A stretch of 64,000 nt of DNA from G963708325 sp963708325 (GTDB lineage: Bacteria; Actinomycetota; Thermoleophilia; Solirubrobacterales; 70-9). The notes below the pieces were generated by a model that was not told where the DNA came from, searched no databases, and saw nothing but the letters and a program-made list of their open reading frames with translations. The stretch covers positions 744,001-808,000 of the forward strand of contig OY970203.1 of assembly GCA_963708325.1 (NCBI GenBank), in the 5' to 3' direction. Positions 33,429 to 41,893 of the stretch are shown in pieces. The translations under genes and the position numbers were made by a program. How positions within the stretch are numbered: position 1 is the stretch's first letter; each line of letters opens with the position of its first letter.

Positions 33429-34220
33429 ATGTCCGGCGCATCCACAGCCCGGCTCCCCCGGCAGGCGCGCTACCTGGCCTGGCGGTCGGTGATCCGCACC
33501 GCGCGCCAGCCGATCGTGATCGTGCCGCCGCTGGTCTTTCCCCTCTTCCTGCTGGCGATCAACGCCTCCGGGCTCGACGCCGCGACCAGGATCCCGGGCT
33601 TTCCGTCGACCACCTACCTGGCGTTCGCGCTGGCGTTCCCGTTCATGCAGGGCGCCCTGTTCGCCACCAACACGGCCGGCACCAACGTCGCCCAGGACAT
33701 CGACACCGGGTTCTTCAACCGGCTCTCGCTGACGCCTATGCGCGGGTCGTCGCTCCTCGCCGGCCAGCTCAGCGGAGTCCTGCTGGTCGGCGTGATCCAG
33801 GCGGCGGCCTTCCTCGCCGCCGGGCTGGCCGCCGGCGCCACGATCGCGGCAGGGCCGCTGGGCGTGCCGGTGATGTTCGCGCTGTCGCTGTCGATCGTCG
33901 CGGCCTTCGGGACGATCGGCCTGTTCGTCGGGCTTCGCACGGGCTCCGGGGAGGCGGTGCAGGGGCTCTTCCCGTTGATGTTCATCTTCCTCTTCCTCAG
34001 CTCTGCGGTCCTGCCGCGGGACCTGATCGGCCAGGACTGGTTCCGCACGCTGGCGACGATCAACCCGGTGAGCTATCTGATCGAGGGCCTTCGCAGCCTG
34101 GTGATCACCGGCTGGGACCCCGAGGCGCTCGCGCTGGGGTTCGGCGTCGCCGTGGCAATCTTCGCCGCCGGCCTGACGGCCTCCACCCTCGCGCTGCGCG
34201 ACAGGCTGGAGCGCACATGA
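33429..34220 (+). CDS. ABC-2 type permease 1 (DrrB type)
   Basis: A 263-residue membrane protein with six predicted helices: ~28-45 (PIVIVPPLVFPLFLLAI), 60-78, 107-130, 139-160, 170-190 and 233-252. The FLFLSSAVLPRDLIGQDWFR and INPVSYLIEGLRSLVITGW region is the ABC-2 hallmark near the C-terminus. Forms the membrane pore, probably as a heterodimer with the next gene's product. Stop overlaps the next start (ATGA). Confidence 0.9.
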   Translation: MSGASTARLPRQARYLAWRSVIRTARQPIVIVPPLVFPLFLLAINASGLDAATRIPGFPSTTYLAFALAFPFMQGALFATNTAGTNVAQDIDTGFFNRLSLTPMRGSSLLAGQLSGVLLVGVIQAAAFLAAGLAAGATIAAGPLGVPVMFALSLSIVAAFGTIGLFVGLRTGSGEAVQGLFPLMFIFLFLSSAVLPRDLIGQDWFRTLATINPVSYLIEGLRSLVITGWDPEALALGFGVAVAIFAAGLTASTLALRDRLERT

Positions 34221-34993
34221 CCGGCCGTTCGCGATACCTCGCTGTGGTCCGCACGGTCGCCTGGCGCAACCTGCACTCGGTGATCCATCGTCCAGCGCTG
34301 CTGCTGCCGCCGCTCGCCTTTCCGCTGTTCTTCTACATGGCGTTCGCCGGCGGGCTGTCGACGGTCGGCAACCTGCCCGGCTTCGGCTACTACGACTACA
34401 ACGCCTTCCAGTTCGTCTTCGTCCTGCTCCAGTCGGCGGCGTTCGGCGGGGTGTTCATCGGCTTTTCGATCGGGGCCGACTTCGACTCCGGCTTCACCCG
34501 CCGCCTCTTCCTGGCGACTCCGAACCGTTCGGCCGTGATCGCGGGATTCGGCGTCGCGGCGCTGGTCCGGGCGCTGTTCGTTTGGGCGATGGTCTTCACG
34601 GTCGCGCTTGCGACCGGGATGGAGGTCGGCGGCAGCGGGATCGACCTCGCCGGGCTGCTCGGCCTGGCGGTGGTCGTCAACGCGGCCGCGTTCCTGTTCG
34701 CGGCGGGGATGATGACCCGGATGCGGACGCTTCAGGCGGCGCCGGCAATGCAGCTGCCGGTCTTCTTCATCCTGATGACGGCGCCGGTCTACGTGCCTCG
34801 GGCGCTGCTGCAGGGGTGGGTCCACGCCGTCTCGCACGTCAATCCCACGACCGCGATTCTCGAGGCCGGACGCAGCCTGATGGCCGGCGACCCCTTCCAC
34901 GTTGTGCTCGCGTTTGCCGCCGCCGGCGCGCCCGTCGCGCTGCTCTCGGTGTTCGCGCTGCGCGGGCTGCGAAAGGCTGAGGCGGCGAACTGA
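34217..34993 (+). CDS. ABC-2 type permease 2 (DrrB type)
   Basis: A 258-residue paralogous permease with six helices, beginning LAVVRTVAWRNLHSVIHRPA and LLLPPLAFPLFFYMAFAGGL, and ending with HVNPTTAILEAGRSLMAGDP before the last helix. Partner of permease 1. Its stop shares one base with the start of the small DUF5519-like gene (TGATG). Confidence 0.9.
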   Translation: MTGRSRYLAVVRTVAWRNLHSVIHRPALLLPPLAFPLFFYMAFAGGLSTVGNLPGFGYYDYNAFQFVFVLLQSAAFGGVFIGFSIGADFDSGFTRRLFLATPNRSAVIAGFGVAALVRALFVWAMVFTVALATGMEVGGSGIDLAGLLGLAVVVNAAAFLFAAGMMTRMRTLQAAPAMQLPVFFILMTAPVYVPRALLQGWVHAVSHVNPTTAILEAGRSLMAGDPFHVVLAFAAAGAPVALLSVFALRGLRKAEAAN

Positions 34994-35325
34994 TGGTCGC
35001 GGGTGCCGGCGAGCGGATCGCCGCCGAGGTGGGCGGCTGGCCCGGCGTGGCCTCCGCCCCGCACCGCTTCGGAGGGACCGAGTTTCGGCTGGGCAGGCGC
35101 GAGCTGGGCCACGTCCACGGCGACCGCCTCGCCGATCTGCCCTTCCCCCGCCGGGTCCGCGACGAGCTGGTCGCCGCCGGCCGTGCCGAGCCCCACCATG
35201 TCCTCCCCGGCTCGGGGTGGGTGACGGCCCGCCTCCGCGAGCCCGAGGACGTCAATCGCGTGATCGACCTGTTCCGGATGTCGTACGAGCGGGCGACGTC
35301 CAGCCGCGCTCGTCGCGCAGCCTGA
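34993..35325 (+). CDS. DUF5519 (luciferase family label) small protein
   Basis: A 110-residue soluble protein: WPGVASAPHRFGGTEFRLGR, HVHGDRLADLPFPRRVRDEL, HHVLPGSGWVTARLREPEDV and IDLFRMSYER. This is the DUF5519 pattern, sometimes called luciferase-like although it is unrelated to bacterial luciferase in fold or known activity. It is translationally coupled to the exporter operon; role unknown. The next 128 bp (35326-35453) hold no gene, only short GC inverted repeats. Confidence 0.75.
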   Translation: MVAGAGERIAAEVGGWPGVASAPHRFGGTEFRLGRRELGHVHGDRLADLPFPRRVRDELVAAGRAEPHHVLPGSGWVTARLREPEDVNRVIDLFRMSYERATSSRARRAA

Positions 35326-35453
35326 GCGGAAGCAGTCAGATCAGGGCGGCGCCGGAGAGCGCCCTCGTCAATTCCGTCGGGCGCCGTCGCGCTCGCCGGC
35401 GATCTCGCTGCGCCCGGCTCGCGGCCGAACGCGGACGCGCAGCCTGGCGGGGG

Positions 35454-36617
35454 TCAGCTCAGGCGCTCCACGATCATCGCCTTGCCCTGGCCGCCGGCGA
35501 CGCACATCGTCTCCAGGCCGACCTGGTGATCGTCGGTCTCCATCGCGTTCAACAGCGTCCCCATGATCCTGGCGCCGGTCATCCCGAATGGGTGGCCCAG
35601 CGCGATCGCGCCGCCGTGAGTGTTGAGCTTCTCCAGGGGGATGTCGCACTGGTCCATGATCGGGATCACCTGGGCCGCGAACGCCTCGTTGAGCTCGACC
35701 ACGCCGACGTCGGCGATCTTCATCCCGGCGCGGTCGAGCACCTTCTTGATCGCGCCGATCGGGGCCACGCCCATGTACTCGGGCTCGTTGCCGAAGGTGG
35801 CGGCCGTGACGACTCGCGCCCGCGGCGTCAGGCCGAGCTCGTTCGCCCTCGAGTCGCTCATCAGCAGGACCGCCGCCGCCCCGTCGTTCAGCGGGCACGA
35901 GTTCCCGGCCGTCACGCCGCCGCCTCCCTCGAACGCCTCCGGCAGCTCCGCCAGCTTCTCCAGCGTGGAGCTGGCTCGGGGGCCGTCGTCCTTGGCGACC
36001 TCGGTGCCGTCGGGAAGGGTGACGGGCACGATCTCCCGGTCGAAGAAGCCGTCCTCCTGCGACCTCACGGCCAGCTCCTGCGAGCGCTGCGCGTACTTGT
36101 CCATGTCGGCGCGGCTGACCTCGTACTTCTTGGCGACGTTGACGGCGGTGTCGCCCATCTGGATGTAGGCGTTCGGCGTTCCGTCGCGGCCCTGCAGCTT
36201 CTCGTTCTGGTCCGCCACGCCGGCCGCCTCCTGACGCTCGTTGTAGCGGCTCACCCACTCGACGCCGGCGGCGACATAGGCGTCGCCCTCGCCCGCCTTG
36301 ATCGCGTTCGCCGCGTGGCGGATCGCATCGAGGCTGGACGAGCAGTAGCGCGAGATCGTCACGCCGTTGACCGTCTCCGGCAGCTTCTCGGAGAGCAGCA
36401 CGATGATCCGGGCGATGTTGAACGCCTGCAGGCCCTGCGGCAGGCCGCATCCGCAGAAGACGTCCTCGATCGAATCGGGCGCCACCTCGGAGTTGCGCTC
36501 GAGCAGCTGATCGACCGCGAACGCCCCCATCTCGTCCGGGCGCAGCTGGGCCAGCGACCCCTTGAAGGCACGGCCGATCGGGGTGCGGACGGTGTCGACG
36601 ATCACGGCTTCGGGCAT
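35454..36617 (-). CDS. Acetyl-CoA C-acyltransferase (thiolase)
   Basis: A 387-residue thiolase completing beta-oxidation or forming acetoacetyl-CoA. The nucleophile is Cys92 (SRYCSSSLDAI), the catalytic His is in HGGAIALGHPFGMTGAR and the second Cys in TMCVAGGQGKAM. VELNEAFAAQVIP is also conserved. The degradative FadA type is favoured by overall pattern. Single gene with no operon partner visible; other beta-oxidation genes are at 30051 and 61254. Confidence 0.93.
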   Translation of the reverse strand: MPEAVIVDTVRTPIGRAFKGSLAQLRPDEMGAFAVDQLLERNSEVAPDSIEDVFCGCGLPQGLQAFNIARIIVLLSEKLPETVNGVTISRYCSSSLDAIRHAANAIKAGEGDAYVAAGVEWVSRYNERQEAAGVADQNEKLQGRDGTPNAYIQMGDTAVNVAKKYEVSRADMDKYAQRSQELAVRSQEDGFFDREIVPVTLPDGTEVAKDDGPRASSTLEKLAELPEAFEGGGGVTAGNSCPLNDGAAAVLLMSDSRANELGLTPRARVVTAATFGNEPEYMGVAPIGAIKKVLDRAGMKIADVGVVELNEAFAAQVIPIMDQCDIPLEKLNTHGGAIALGHPFGMTGARIMGTLLNAMETDDHQVGLETMCVAGGQGKAMIVERLS

Positions 36618-36711
36618 CTCGGATGTCTCCTTCGTGTGTTTCGGCGGGCGAGCGGACGCAATGCTAGATGCAGAGCGGCGTCACCGCCCTCTGCCGCACG
36701 GCGCGTCGGCC

Positions 36712-36717
36712 TACTAT
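36712..36717 (+). promoter_or_regulatory. -10 element (TACTAT) of the 36727 gene
   Basis: TACTAT ends 9 nt before the ATG at 36727. Confidence 0.4.
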
Positions 36718-36726
36718 TGAGGGCCG

Positions 36727-37626
36727 ATGGAGTCGAGCCAGCCACCGCCCGGCCAGCAGCCCGGGCCGGCGCCGCCGCCGGGCCCCCCGCCCCCCGGCTT
36801 GGATCGTCCCGCGACCGACGGCGAGCCGGCGCCGACGGAGTCCGCCGCGGCCTCCTCCAACGGACCGCCCCCGGAGAGCGCGATCCCGGAGCCGCAGGCG
36901 CCCGCCCCGCCGTACCCAGAGCCCGGCCCCCAGCCTTCGCAGCCGTCCGAGCCGTCGGCGATGCCGCCGCCGGGATCCCCGCCGACGCCGGGGCCCGAAC
37001 CGGCGCCGACGACCTCGCCGACCGCCGAGATCCCGGCGGTCGCCGGTCCGGGCCTCCCCCCCGGCCCGGGCGCTCCCGTCCCGCCCGGAACGCCGGCGCT
37101 CGCGGCACCTGTTCCCCCCGAAGACGTGCCGGCGAAGGTGGACGGCCTCTTCGCCTGGGTCACCCGGATCGATCGACGCCTCGGCACGCGCACCTACATC
37201 GGCGCCGCGCTTGCGGCGCTTGCGATCGCGGCCGCCGGGGCGGCCCTCTTCCTTGCCCTGCGTACCGACAGCGACGCCGCCTCCAAGGACGACGTCGCGA
37301 AGCTGCGGGACCAGGTCAACCAGCTCCAGGGCCAGGCGACGAGCGCGCAGCAGGCCGCCTCCCACCTCAACGAGCCGATCTCCAGGCTGCAGAAGCGGCT
37401 GTCGGCGCTCGAGGCGCAGCAGAAGAACATGCAGTCACAGATCTCGCAGCTCAACCAGCGCGCGGCGCAGCCGCCCGGCGGCGGAGGCGGCGGCGGCGGT
37501 GGCGGCGGGCCGCCAGCGGGCAGCGCCGGGTCCGGCGGCGGAGCTGGTGGAGCCGGGGCGGGCGCGGGCTCCGGCGGCGGCACGGGCGGAGCCCCACAGG
37601 GCGGCGCCGGCTCGGGCGGCGGCTAG
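36727..37626 (+). CDS. Membrane-anchored Pro-rich/coiled-coil/Gly-rich protein
   Basis: A 299-residue protein in four parts: residues 1-~130 Pro/Ala-rich and disordered, presumably cytoplasmic; a short ordered stretch KVDGLFAWVTRIDRRLGTRT; one membrane helix (YIGAALAALAIAAAGAALFLAL, ~157-178); then a coiled coil of ~70 residues (DDVAKLRDQVNQLQGQATSA, LQKRLSALEAQQKNMQSQIS) and a tail of almost pure Gly/Ala/Ser. No known family. The extracytoplasmic coiled coil suggests a structural or multimerising role. Its stop TAG shares the CTAG palindrome with the convergent diguanylate cyclase gene. Confidence 0.7.
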   Translation: MESSQPPPGQQPGPAPPPGPPPPGLDRPATDGEPAPTESAAASSNGPPPESAIPEPQAPAPPYPEPGPQPSQPSEPSAMPPPGSPPTPGPEPAPTTSPTAEIPAVAGPGLPPGPGAPVPPGTPALAAPVPPEDVPAKVDGLFAWVTRIDRRLGTRTYIGAALAALAIAAAGAALFLALRTDSDAASKDDVAKLRDQVNQLQGQATSAQQAASHLNEPISRLQKRLSALEAQQKNMQSQISQLNQRAAQPPGGGGGGGGGGGPPAGSAGSGGGAGGAGAGAGSGGGTGGAPQGGAGSGGG

Positions 37627-38783
37627 CCCGCCGGCGCGCTCGGCGTGACTGCCGGCACGGTGCGGCCGCGACCGGCCTGCTTGGCGTCGTAGAGGGCCGA
37701 GTCCGCGCGCCCGACCAGGGATCGCGGCGACTCGTGCCCGTCCCACGCCGCGACGCCGGCCGAGCAGGAAAGCCCCTCCGGGGTGGCCGCCCGCAGGCGC
37801 TCGATCAGTGCGACGGCCTCGTGCGACGGGCAGCCGGGCAGCATCACGCTGAACTCCTCGCCGCCGTAGCGAGCGATCAGGTCGCTCATCCGCAGCGAGC
37901 CGCGCCAGGCGGCGGCGGCCTCGCGCAGCAACCGGTCGCCGGCCTGATGGCCGAGGCGGTCGTTGTACTGCTTGAACTCGTCGAGGTCGAGCATCGCCAC
38001 GCACACCGAGCGGTGCTCGCGACCGGCCCGCGCCAGCTCCCGCGGCAGCTCCTCCTCCCAGGAGCGACGGTTCGGCAGGCCGGTGAGGTCGTCGGTGCGG
38101 GCGACGACCTCGAGGCGGGTGAGCAGCTCGGTGCGCTCGATCGCCACGGCCGCCTCCGCCGCAAGCAATGACATCAGCGAGACGAGGCGATCGCTGACCG
38201 CGTCGAAGCGCTGCTCCCAGACGACGGCGAGGACCCCGGTCGCATCGGCCTCTCCGAGCACCGGCTGCCACATCGCCGAGGCCGCCGGGACCTCGCCCGC
38301 GAGCGGGGCGAGGACGCCGGGGTGGTCGTCAAGTTCGGAGACGAAATGCGGGTTGCCCGAGCGAAACGTCGCGACCGCCCCTGCGCCGGCGTCGGAGAAG
38401 GGGAGCAGCACGCCTCGCAGCTCGATCCCGAGGCTGGCGGAAACCGTGAGGCCGCGCCCGTCCCCGCTGGGCTCGAACAGGATCGCCACGTCGGCGCCGG
38501 AGACCATCCGCGCCGCCTCGCAGATCGCGCCGCGGGCCGCGTCCAGGTCGGTGCTGCGCGCCAGCTCCCGGGTCGCCGTGGCAATCGCCTCCAGGTCGGC
38601 GAGGTACTCGTTCCCGGCTCCGCCGGTCGCCGGCACGACCGTCGGCACCGGGCGCCGCGGTCGCAGCAGGCGCGCCGCGAGCCCGCCGGCGACACCGATC
38701 GCGGCCGCCACGCTGGCGGCGGCCGAGGTGCGCTCGCCTTTCCCCCCGCGCCGCGGGGGCAAGGATCTGCCGGGAAGGCTCAT
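37623..38783 (-). CDS. GAF-GGDEF diguanylate cyclase
   Basis: A 386-residue signalling protein. A short hydrophobic/basic N-terminus (residues ~20-40) may anchor it. A GAF-like domain spans ~65-205. The GGDEF domain (~225-375) starts ARTDDLTGLPNRRSWEEE, has DLDEFKQYND and the active-site motif RYGGEEF, so it should make c-di-GMP. A typical RxxD inhibitory site is not evident. The start at 38783 (MSLPGRSLPP) is chosen; the frame extends further upstream but without a good start context. Confidence 0.88.
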   Translation of the reverse strand: MSLPGRSLPPRRGGKGERTSAAASVAAAIGVAGGLAARLLRPRRPVPTVVPATGGAGNEYLADLEAIATATRELARSTDLDAARGAICEAARMVSGADVAILFEPSGDGRGLTVSASLGIELRGVLLPFSDAGAGAVATFRSGNPHFVSELDDHPGVLAPLAGEVPAASAMWQPVLGEADATGVLAVVWEQRFDAVSDRLVSLMSLLAAEAAVAIERTELLTRLEVVARTDDLTGLPNRRSWEEELPRELARAGREHRSVCVAMLDLDEFKQYNDRLGHQAGDRLLREAAAAWRGSLRMSDLIARYGGEEFSVMLPGCPSHEAVALIERLRAATPEGLSCSAGVAAWDGHESPRSLVGRADSALYDAKQAGRGRTVPAVTPSAPAG

Positions 38784-39016
38784 AGAACTGTTGTTCCCTG
38801 TAACGCGTCCCCTCAGCCATGGTTGGCCGCGTGGCGAGTCGGGCACGAGGCGCCGCGCGCGAGGCAATCCTGTCGGCGGCGCGGCAAGGAACGTGCCGAA
38901 TGTCACGCAGTTTGCGGGTAATCGTCTGCCGGGTGGGCTACATTCGCCTCGCCTGGCCCCCGCGGAGGGCGAGAATCCGCGCGAACACCCGTCGCTCCCG
39001 AAAGGAGGCATGGTCG
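38784..39016. other. Intergenic region between GGDEF gene and DUF5679 gene
   Basis: 233 bp without a gene. A TACATT -10-like box at 38939-38944 could serve the DUF5679 gene, giving a leader of about 65 nt. A strong Shine-Dalgarno AAAGGAGG lies at 39001-39008, 8 nt from the ATG, one of the best in the window. Confidence 0.45.
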
Positions 39017-39160
39017 ATGCCAGAGGGTTACTGCGTCAAAGAGCGCAAGAAGGTCGAGATCAAGGATCCCAAGCAGGTGACCATGAAGAACGGTCGTCCG
39101 GCGATCCAGGGCGTCTGCCCCGACTGCGGCACGAAGATCTTCAAGATCGGAAAGCTCTAG
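39017..39160 (+). CDS. DUF5679 mini-protein
   Basis: A 47-residue basic protein, GYCVKERKKVEIKDPKQVTM, then GRPAIQGVCPDCGTKIFKIG. The CPDCGTKIFKIGK end and an upstream Cys resemble a small zinc-ribbon; the family is DUF5679, common in actinobacteria and often highly expressed. Basic charge suggests nucleic-acid or ribosome binding, but no function is established. The ATG at 39017 is set by the strong Shine-Dalgarno; another ATG at 39010 is in a different frame. A GC hairpin follows 33 bp downstream. Confidence 0.85.
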   Translation: MPEGYCVKERKKVEIKDPKQVTMKNGRPAIQGVCPDCGTKIFKIGKL

Positions 39161-39500
39161 AGCGCCCAGGCGGCGCCGAGGCAGCGGCGGAGCGCCCGGC
39201 GCCCAGCGCCGGGCGTCTTCCGCATGCGCCCCGCGGCCACCGGCGACGTCACCGAGCGAAGCTTGTCGAGGAATCGTGTCGCCATCGCCTGCGGGTCCTC
39301 GTCCGGGCGGGGGTCGCCCTGGCGGGGCCGGAAGAAGCGCAGCCTGACGCGCGGGCGCCGCGGGAAGCGCACGTAGTCGACGCCCTCCACCCGCATGCCG
39401 CCCCATCACGCCAGGGGCAGCAGCAGGCGGGCGATCAGCGCGGAGAGCGAGGGCGCTCCTAGCCGAACCGGTGGCAGCGACCAAGCGATGCGGAACGCGC
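39157..39500 (-). pseudogene. Probable remnant of a PlsC-type lysophospholipid acyltransferase
   Basis: This occupies the only stretch over 300 bp without an intact gene. On the minus strand one frame reads ARLLLPLA-stop-WGGMRVEGVDYV and continues directly into RFPRRPRVRLRFFRPRQGD, then PQAMATRFLDKLRSVTSPVA and AGR. The first part resembles the N-terminus of PlsC-family acyltransferases (RMRVEGxxxVP), the second their C-terminus. The catalytic HxxxxD core between them is missing and a TGA at 39406-39408 replaces a likely Trp codon. This suggests internal deletion plus a nonsense change. Judged from memory of the family; confidence is limited. Confidence 0.4.
39193..39220 (+). terminator. Hairpin terminator after DUF5679
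   Basis: CGCCCGGCG - CCCAG - CGCCGGGCG: a perfect 9-bp stem with a 5-nt loop (39193-39215), then TCTTC. A short pyrimidine run follows in place of a full T-tract. Confidence 0.65.
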
Positions 39501-39506
39501 CTCCGG

Positions 39507-40691
39507 TCAGCCGACGCCGGCGCCGGTCTGGCGCTGGCTGTACAGGTGGCCGACGAGGATCTCGACGACCCCGGGGTCGAACTGGGTGCCGGCGTGCTTC
39601 GACAGCTCCCGGATCGCCTCGCCGTGTGACATCGCCTCGCGGTAGGGCCGGTCCGAGGTCATCGCGTGATAGGCGTCGCAGGCGAGGATGATCCGCGATC
39701 CGATCGGGATCTGCTCGCCGGTGAGGCCGTCCGGATAGCCGCTGCCGTCCCAGCTCTCGTGCTCGTGGCGCACCATCCGCGCCACCCCACCGAGCCCGGG
39801 GATCGCCCGCAGGATCCGCTCGCCGATCACGGGGTGCTCGCGCATCAGCACCCACTCGCGATCGTCCAGCGGGCCCGGCTTGTGCAGGACGTCGTCGGGG
39901 ATCGCAACCTTGCCGATGTCGTGCAGGACGGCGGCCATGCGGACGCGGTTGACGTCGTCTGCGTCGAGCGCCAGCGACTCGGCCACTCGCGCCGCCATCT
40001 CGACCACCGAGTGTGAGTGCTCGCCGGTGTAGCGGTCGCGCTCGAGCAGGGCGGTGGCGAGCGCTGTGACGACGTCCGCCTGGGCGTCCGCCCCCTCGGC
40101 GCCGACCTCCTCGTCGCCGCTCGCGTACTTGACCGCCCGCCCGCCGCCTGCCTTCCGCGCCCGCTCGACAGCCGTGCGGGCGCAGGCGAGCAGATCCTCG
40201 GCCGTCTGGCGCTGCTCCAGGCCGGCCACCCCGATCGACGCCGAGATCCCGCGGATCGGGCCGGCCTCGAGCGTCTCAAGCTCGTTCAGGATCCGCGCTG
40301 CCGCCTGCATCGCCCGGTCCATCCCGGTCTCGGGAAAGAGCATCATGAACTCGTCGCCGCCGGAGCGCGAGGCGAGATCGCTCGAGCGGGTGGTGGAGCC
40401 GATCGTTCGCGCCAGCGCGGCGAGCACGGAATCGCCGGCGCCGTAGCCGTGGGTCGAGTTGAGGCTGCGAAAGCCGTCCACGTCGAGCATCGCCACGCTC
40501 AGCGGCCTGCCGTAGCGCTGGGAGCGCCTGACGTCCCCGTCCAGGCGGTCCCGAAAAGCGCGCATGGTCAGCAGGCCCGTGATCGGGTCGTGCACGCGCT
40601 GGCTGTCGAGCTGGCGCTCGAGGTCGGCCACACGCTGCTGAGCCTCGGCAAGCTGCGCGGCAATTCCCGTGCTTTCGTCACGCCGTCGCAT
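39507..40691 (-). CDS. GGDEF plus HD-GYP signalling protein
   Basis: A 394-residue cytosolic protein. Residues ~10-35 are a short coiled coil; the GGDEF domain (~38-190) has VHDPITGLLTMRAFRDRLDG, DVDGFRSLNS and the intact motif RSGGDEF; the HD-GYP domain (~205-385) has RYTGEHSHSVVEMAARVAES, LHDIGKVAIPDDVLHKPGPL and RHEHESWDGSGYPDGL. It could both make and hydrolyse c-di-GMP, or use GGDEF as a GTP sensor. The start ATG at 40691 follows an in-frame open stretch without conserved sequence. Confidence 0.9.
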   Translation of the reverse strand: MRRRDESTGIAAQLAEAQQRVADLERQLDSQRVHDPITGLLTMRAFRDRLDGDVRRSQRYGRPLSVAMLDVDGFRSLNSTHGYGAGDSVLAALARTIGSTTRSSDLASRSGGDEFMMLFPETGMDRAMQAAARILNELETLEAGPIRGISASIGVAGLEQRQTAEDLLACARTAVERARKAGGGRAVKYASGDEEVGAEGADAQADVVTALATALLERDRYTGEHSHSVVEMAARVAESLALDADDVNRVRMAAVLHDIGKVAIPDDVLHKPGPLDDREWVLMREHPVIGERILRAIPGLGGVARMVRHEHESWDGSGYPDGLTGEQIPIGSRIILACDAYHAMTSDRPYREAMSHGEAIRELSKHAGTQFDPGVVEILVGHLYSQRQTGAGVG

Positions 40692-40833
40692 CGACCGCAC
40701 GCGTCCCTTATCGGCACGGACGCCCACGCACTGGAGTCCGGCCGGGCGGCGGCTTGCGCCGGTCGTCTGGACGGTCGATTCCGAATCCGCGTGCCCGCGG
40801 GGGCGCGCCAGGCCGAGCTGGGCGGCGGCCGCG

Positions 40834-40857
40834 GCCAATAGCCCATGCGCTATTGGC
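40834..40857. promoter_or_regulatory. 9-bp inverted repeat in a divergent intergenic region
   Basis: GCCAATAGC - CCATGC - GCTATTGGC, perfect arms, 87 bp before the start at 40944 and 143 bp before the GGDEF/HD-GYP start at 40691, within the 252-bp gap 40692-40943. The AT content of the arms stands out. It could be an operator or a hairpin; the rest of the gap shows only the TAGGCT box at 40930. Confidence 0.5.
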
Positions 40858-40929
40858 AAGGCCGTGGGTGGCGATCCAGCGAAGGGATGGCGCGTCATCC
40901 GTGGGTGCGGGGGTTCGGGATTGATCGTC

Positions 40930-40935
40930 TAGGCT
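40930..40935 (+). promoter_or_regulatory. -10 element (TAGGCT) of the 40944 gene
   Basis: TAGGCT ends 8 nt before the ATG at 40944. Confidence 0.5.
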
Positions 40936-40943
40936 CGCGGCCG

Positions 40944-41831
40944 ATGACCGGCGCACAGCGGATCCGAGAGCTGGTCGCAGCCGACGCCGTGCTGATGCCC
41001 GGCCTGTACGACGCGATCACCGCCCGGGTGGCCACCCGGATCGGCTTCGAGGTGGTGTTCATCTCCGGCTACTCGGTCAGCGCCGCTCGACTGGGCGAGC
41101 CGGACTTCGGCTTCCTCACCCAGACCGAGATGGCCGAGGCGGCCCGCGCGGTCTGCCGGGTCTCGGCGGCGCCGGTGATCGTCGACGCGGATACCGGCTA
41201 CGGGAACGCGCTCAACGTGGTCCGCGCGGTGCGCGAGCTTCAGGACGCCGGCGCCGCCGGCATCTTCCTCGAGGACCAGGTATGGCCGAAGAAGTGCGGC
41301 CACATGCGTGGCAAGCAGGTCGTTCCCGCGGCCGAGCACGCGACCAAGATCAGGGCCGCCTGCGACGCCCGTGGCGAGCGGGACCTGTTCGTAGTCGCGC
41401 GCACCGACGCCCGCCAGCCGCTCGGGCTCGATCAGGCGATCGAGCGCTGCCTCGCCTACAAGGAGGCGGGGGCGGACGCCCTCTTCGTCGAGGCGCCGCT
41501 GTCGGTGGAGGAGCTGGAGCGGATCGCGGCGGCGCTGCCGCCGCCGCTGGTCGCCAACATGATCGAGCGCGGGGTCACGCCGCACCTCACGCGCTCGCAG
41601 CTTCGCGACCTCGGCTTCTCGCTGATCGTGTGCCCCCTCGCCGCCCTCTTCGCGTCGGCCAAAGCCGTGACCGACGTGCTGACGGAGCTGCGCGAGCGGG
41701 AGACCACCGCGGCGGTGGTCGATCGCATGCTCGCCTTCGAGGAGTTCAACGAGCTGGTCGAGCTGGAGCGGCGCTACGCCGACGAGGCCGCATACGCCGT
41801 TCCCCCCGCGGCGACCGGCGAGCCCGATTGA
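40944..41831 (+). CDS. Isocitrate lyase/PEP mutase family protein
   Basis: A 295-residue TIM-barrel enzyme that makes or breaks C-C or C-P bonds next to a carboxylate. Motifs: LMPGLYDAITARVA, FISGYSVSAARLG, VIVDADTGYGNALNV (metal-binding Asp residues), IFLEDQVWPKKCGHMRGK (the K-K/R-CGH active-site loop of methylisocitrate-lyase and carboxyphosphonoenolpyruvate mutase types) and VARTDARQ. 2-methylisocitrate lyase, oxaloacetate hydrolase and 2,3-dimethylmalate lyase are alternatives. No prpC or prpD genes lie nearby, so the pathway is open. Confidence 0.85.
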   Translation: MTGAQRIRELVAADAVLMPGLYDAITARVATRIGFEVVFISGYSVSAARLGEPDFGFLTQTEMAEAARAVCRVSAAPVIVDADTGYGNALNVVRAVRELQDAGAAGIFLEDQVWPKKCGHMRGKQVVPAAEHATKIRAACDARGERDLFVVARTDARQPLGLDQAIERCLAYKEAGADALFVEAPLSVEELERIAAALPPPLVANMIERGVTPHLTRSQLRDLGFSLIVCPLAALFASAKAVTDVLTELRERETTAAVVDRMLAFEEFNELVELERRYADEAAYAVPPAATGEPD

Positions 41832-41893
41832 ACCGGCCCGTCGGGTCGCGCGTAGACCGGACAGATGGGGCCTGACCGCCACACTGTTGGGCG

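Noticed and set aside
34993..35325. Bacterial luciferase component
   Set aside because: The family label luciferase is only a database name for DUF5519; the 110-residue protein is not a TIM barrel and has no link to light production.
39406..39855. A 149-codon minus-strand frame over the HD-GYP gene end
   Set aside because: Most of it is a shadow of the HD-GYP coding frame. Only the part after 39500 was used, as possible evidence for the PlsC remnant.
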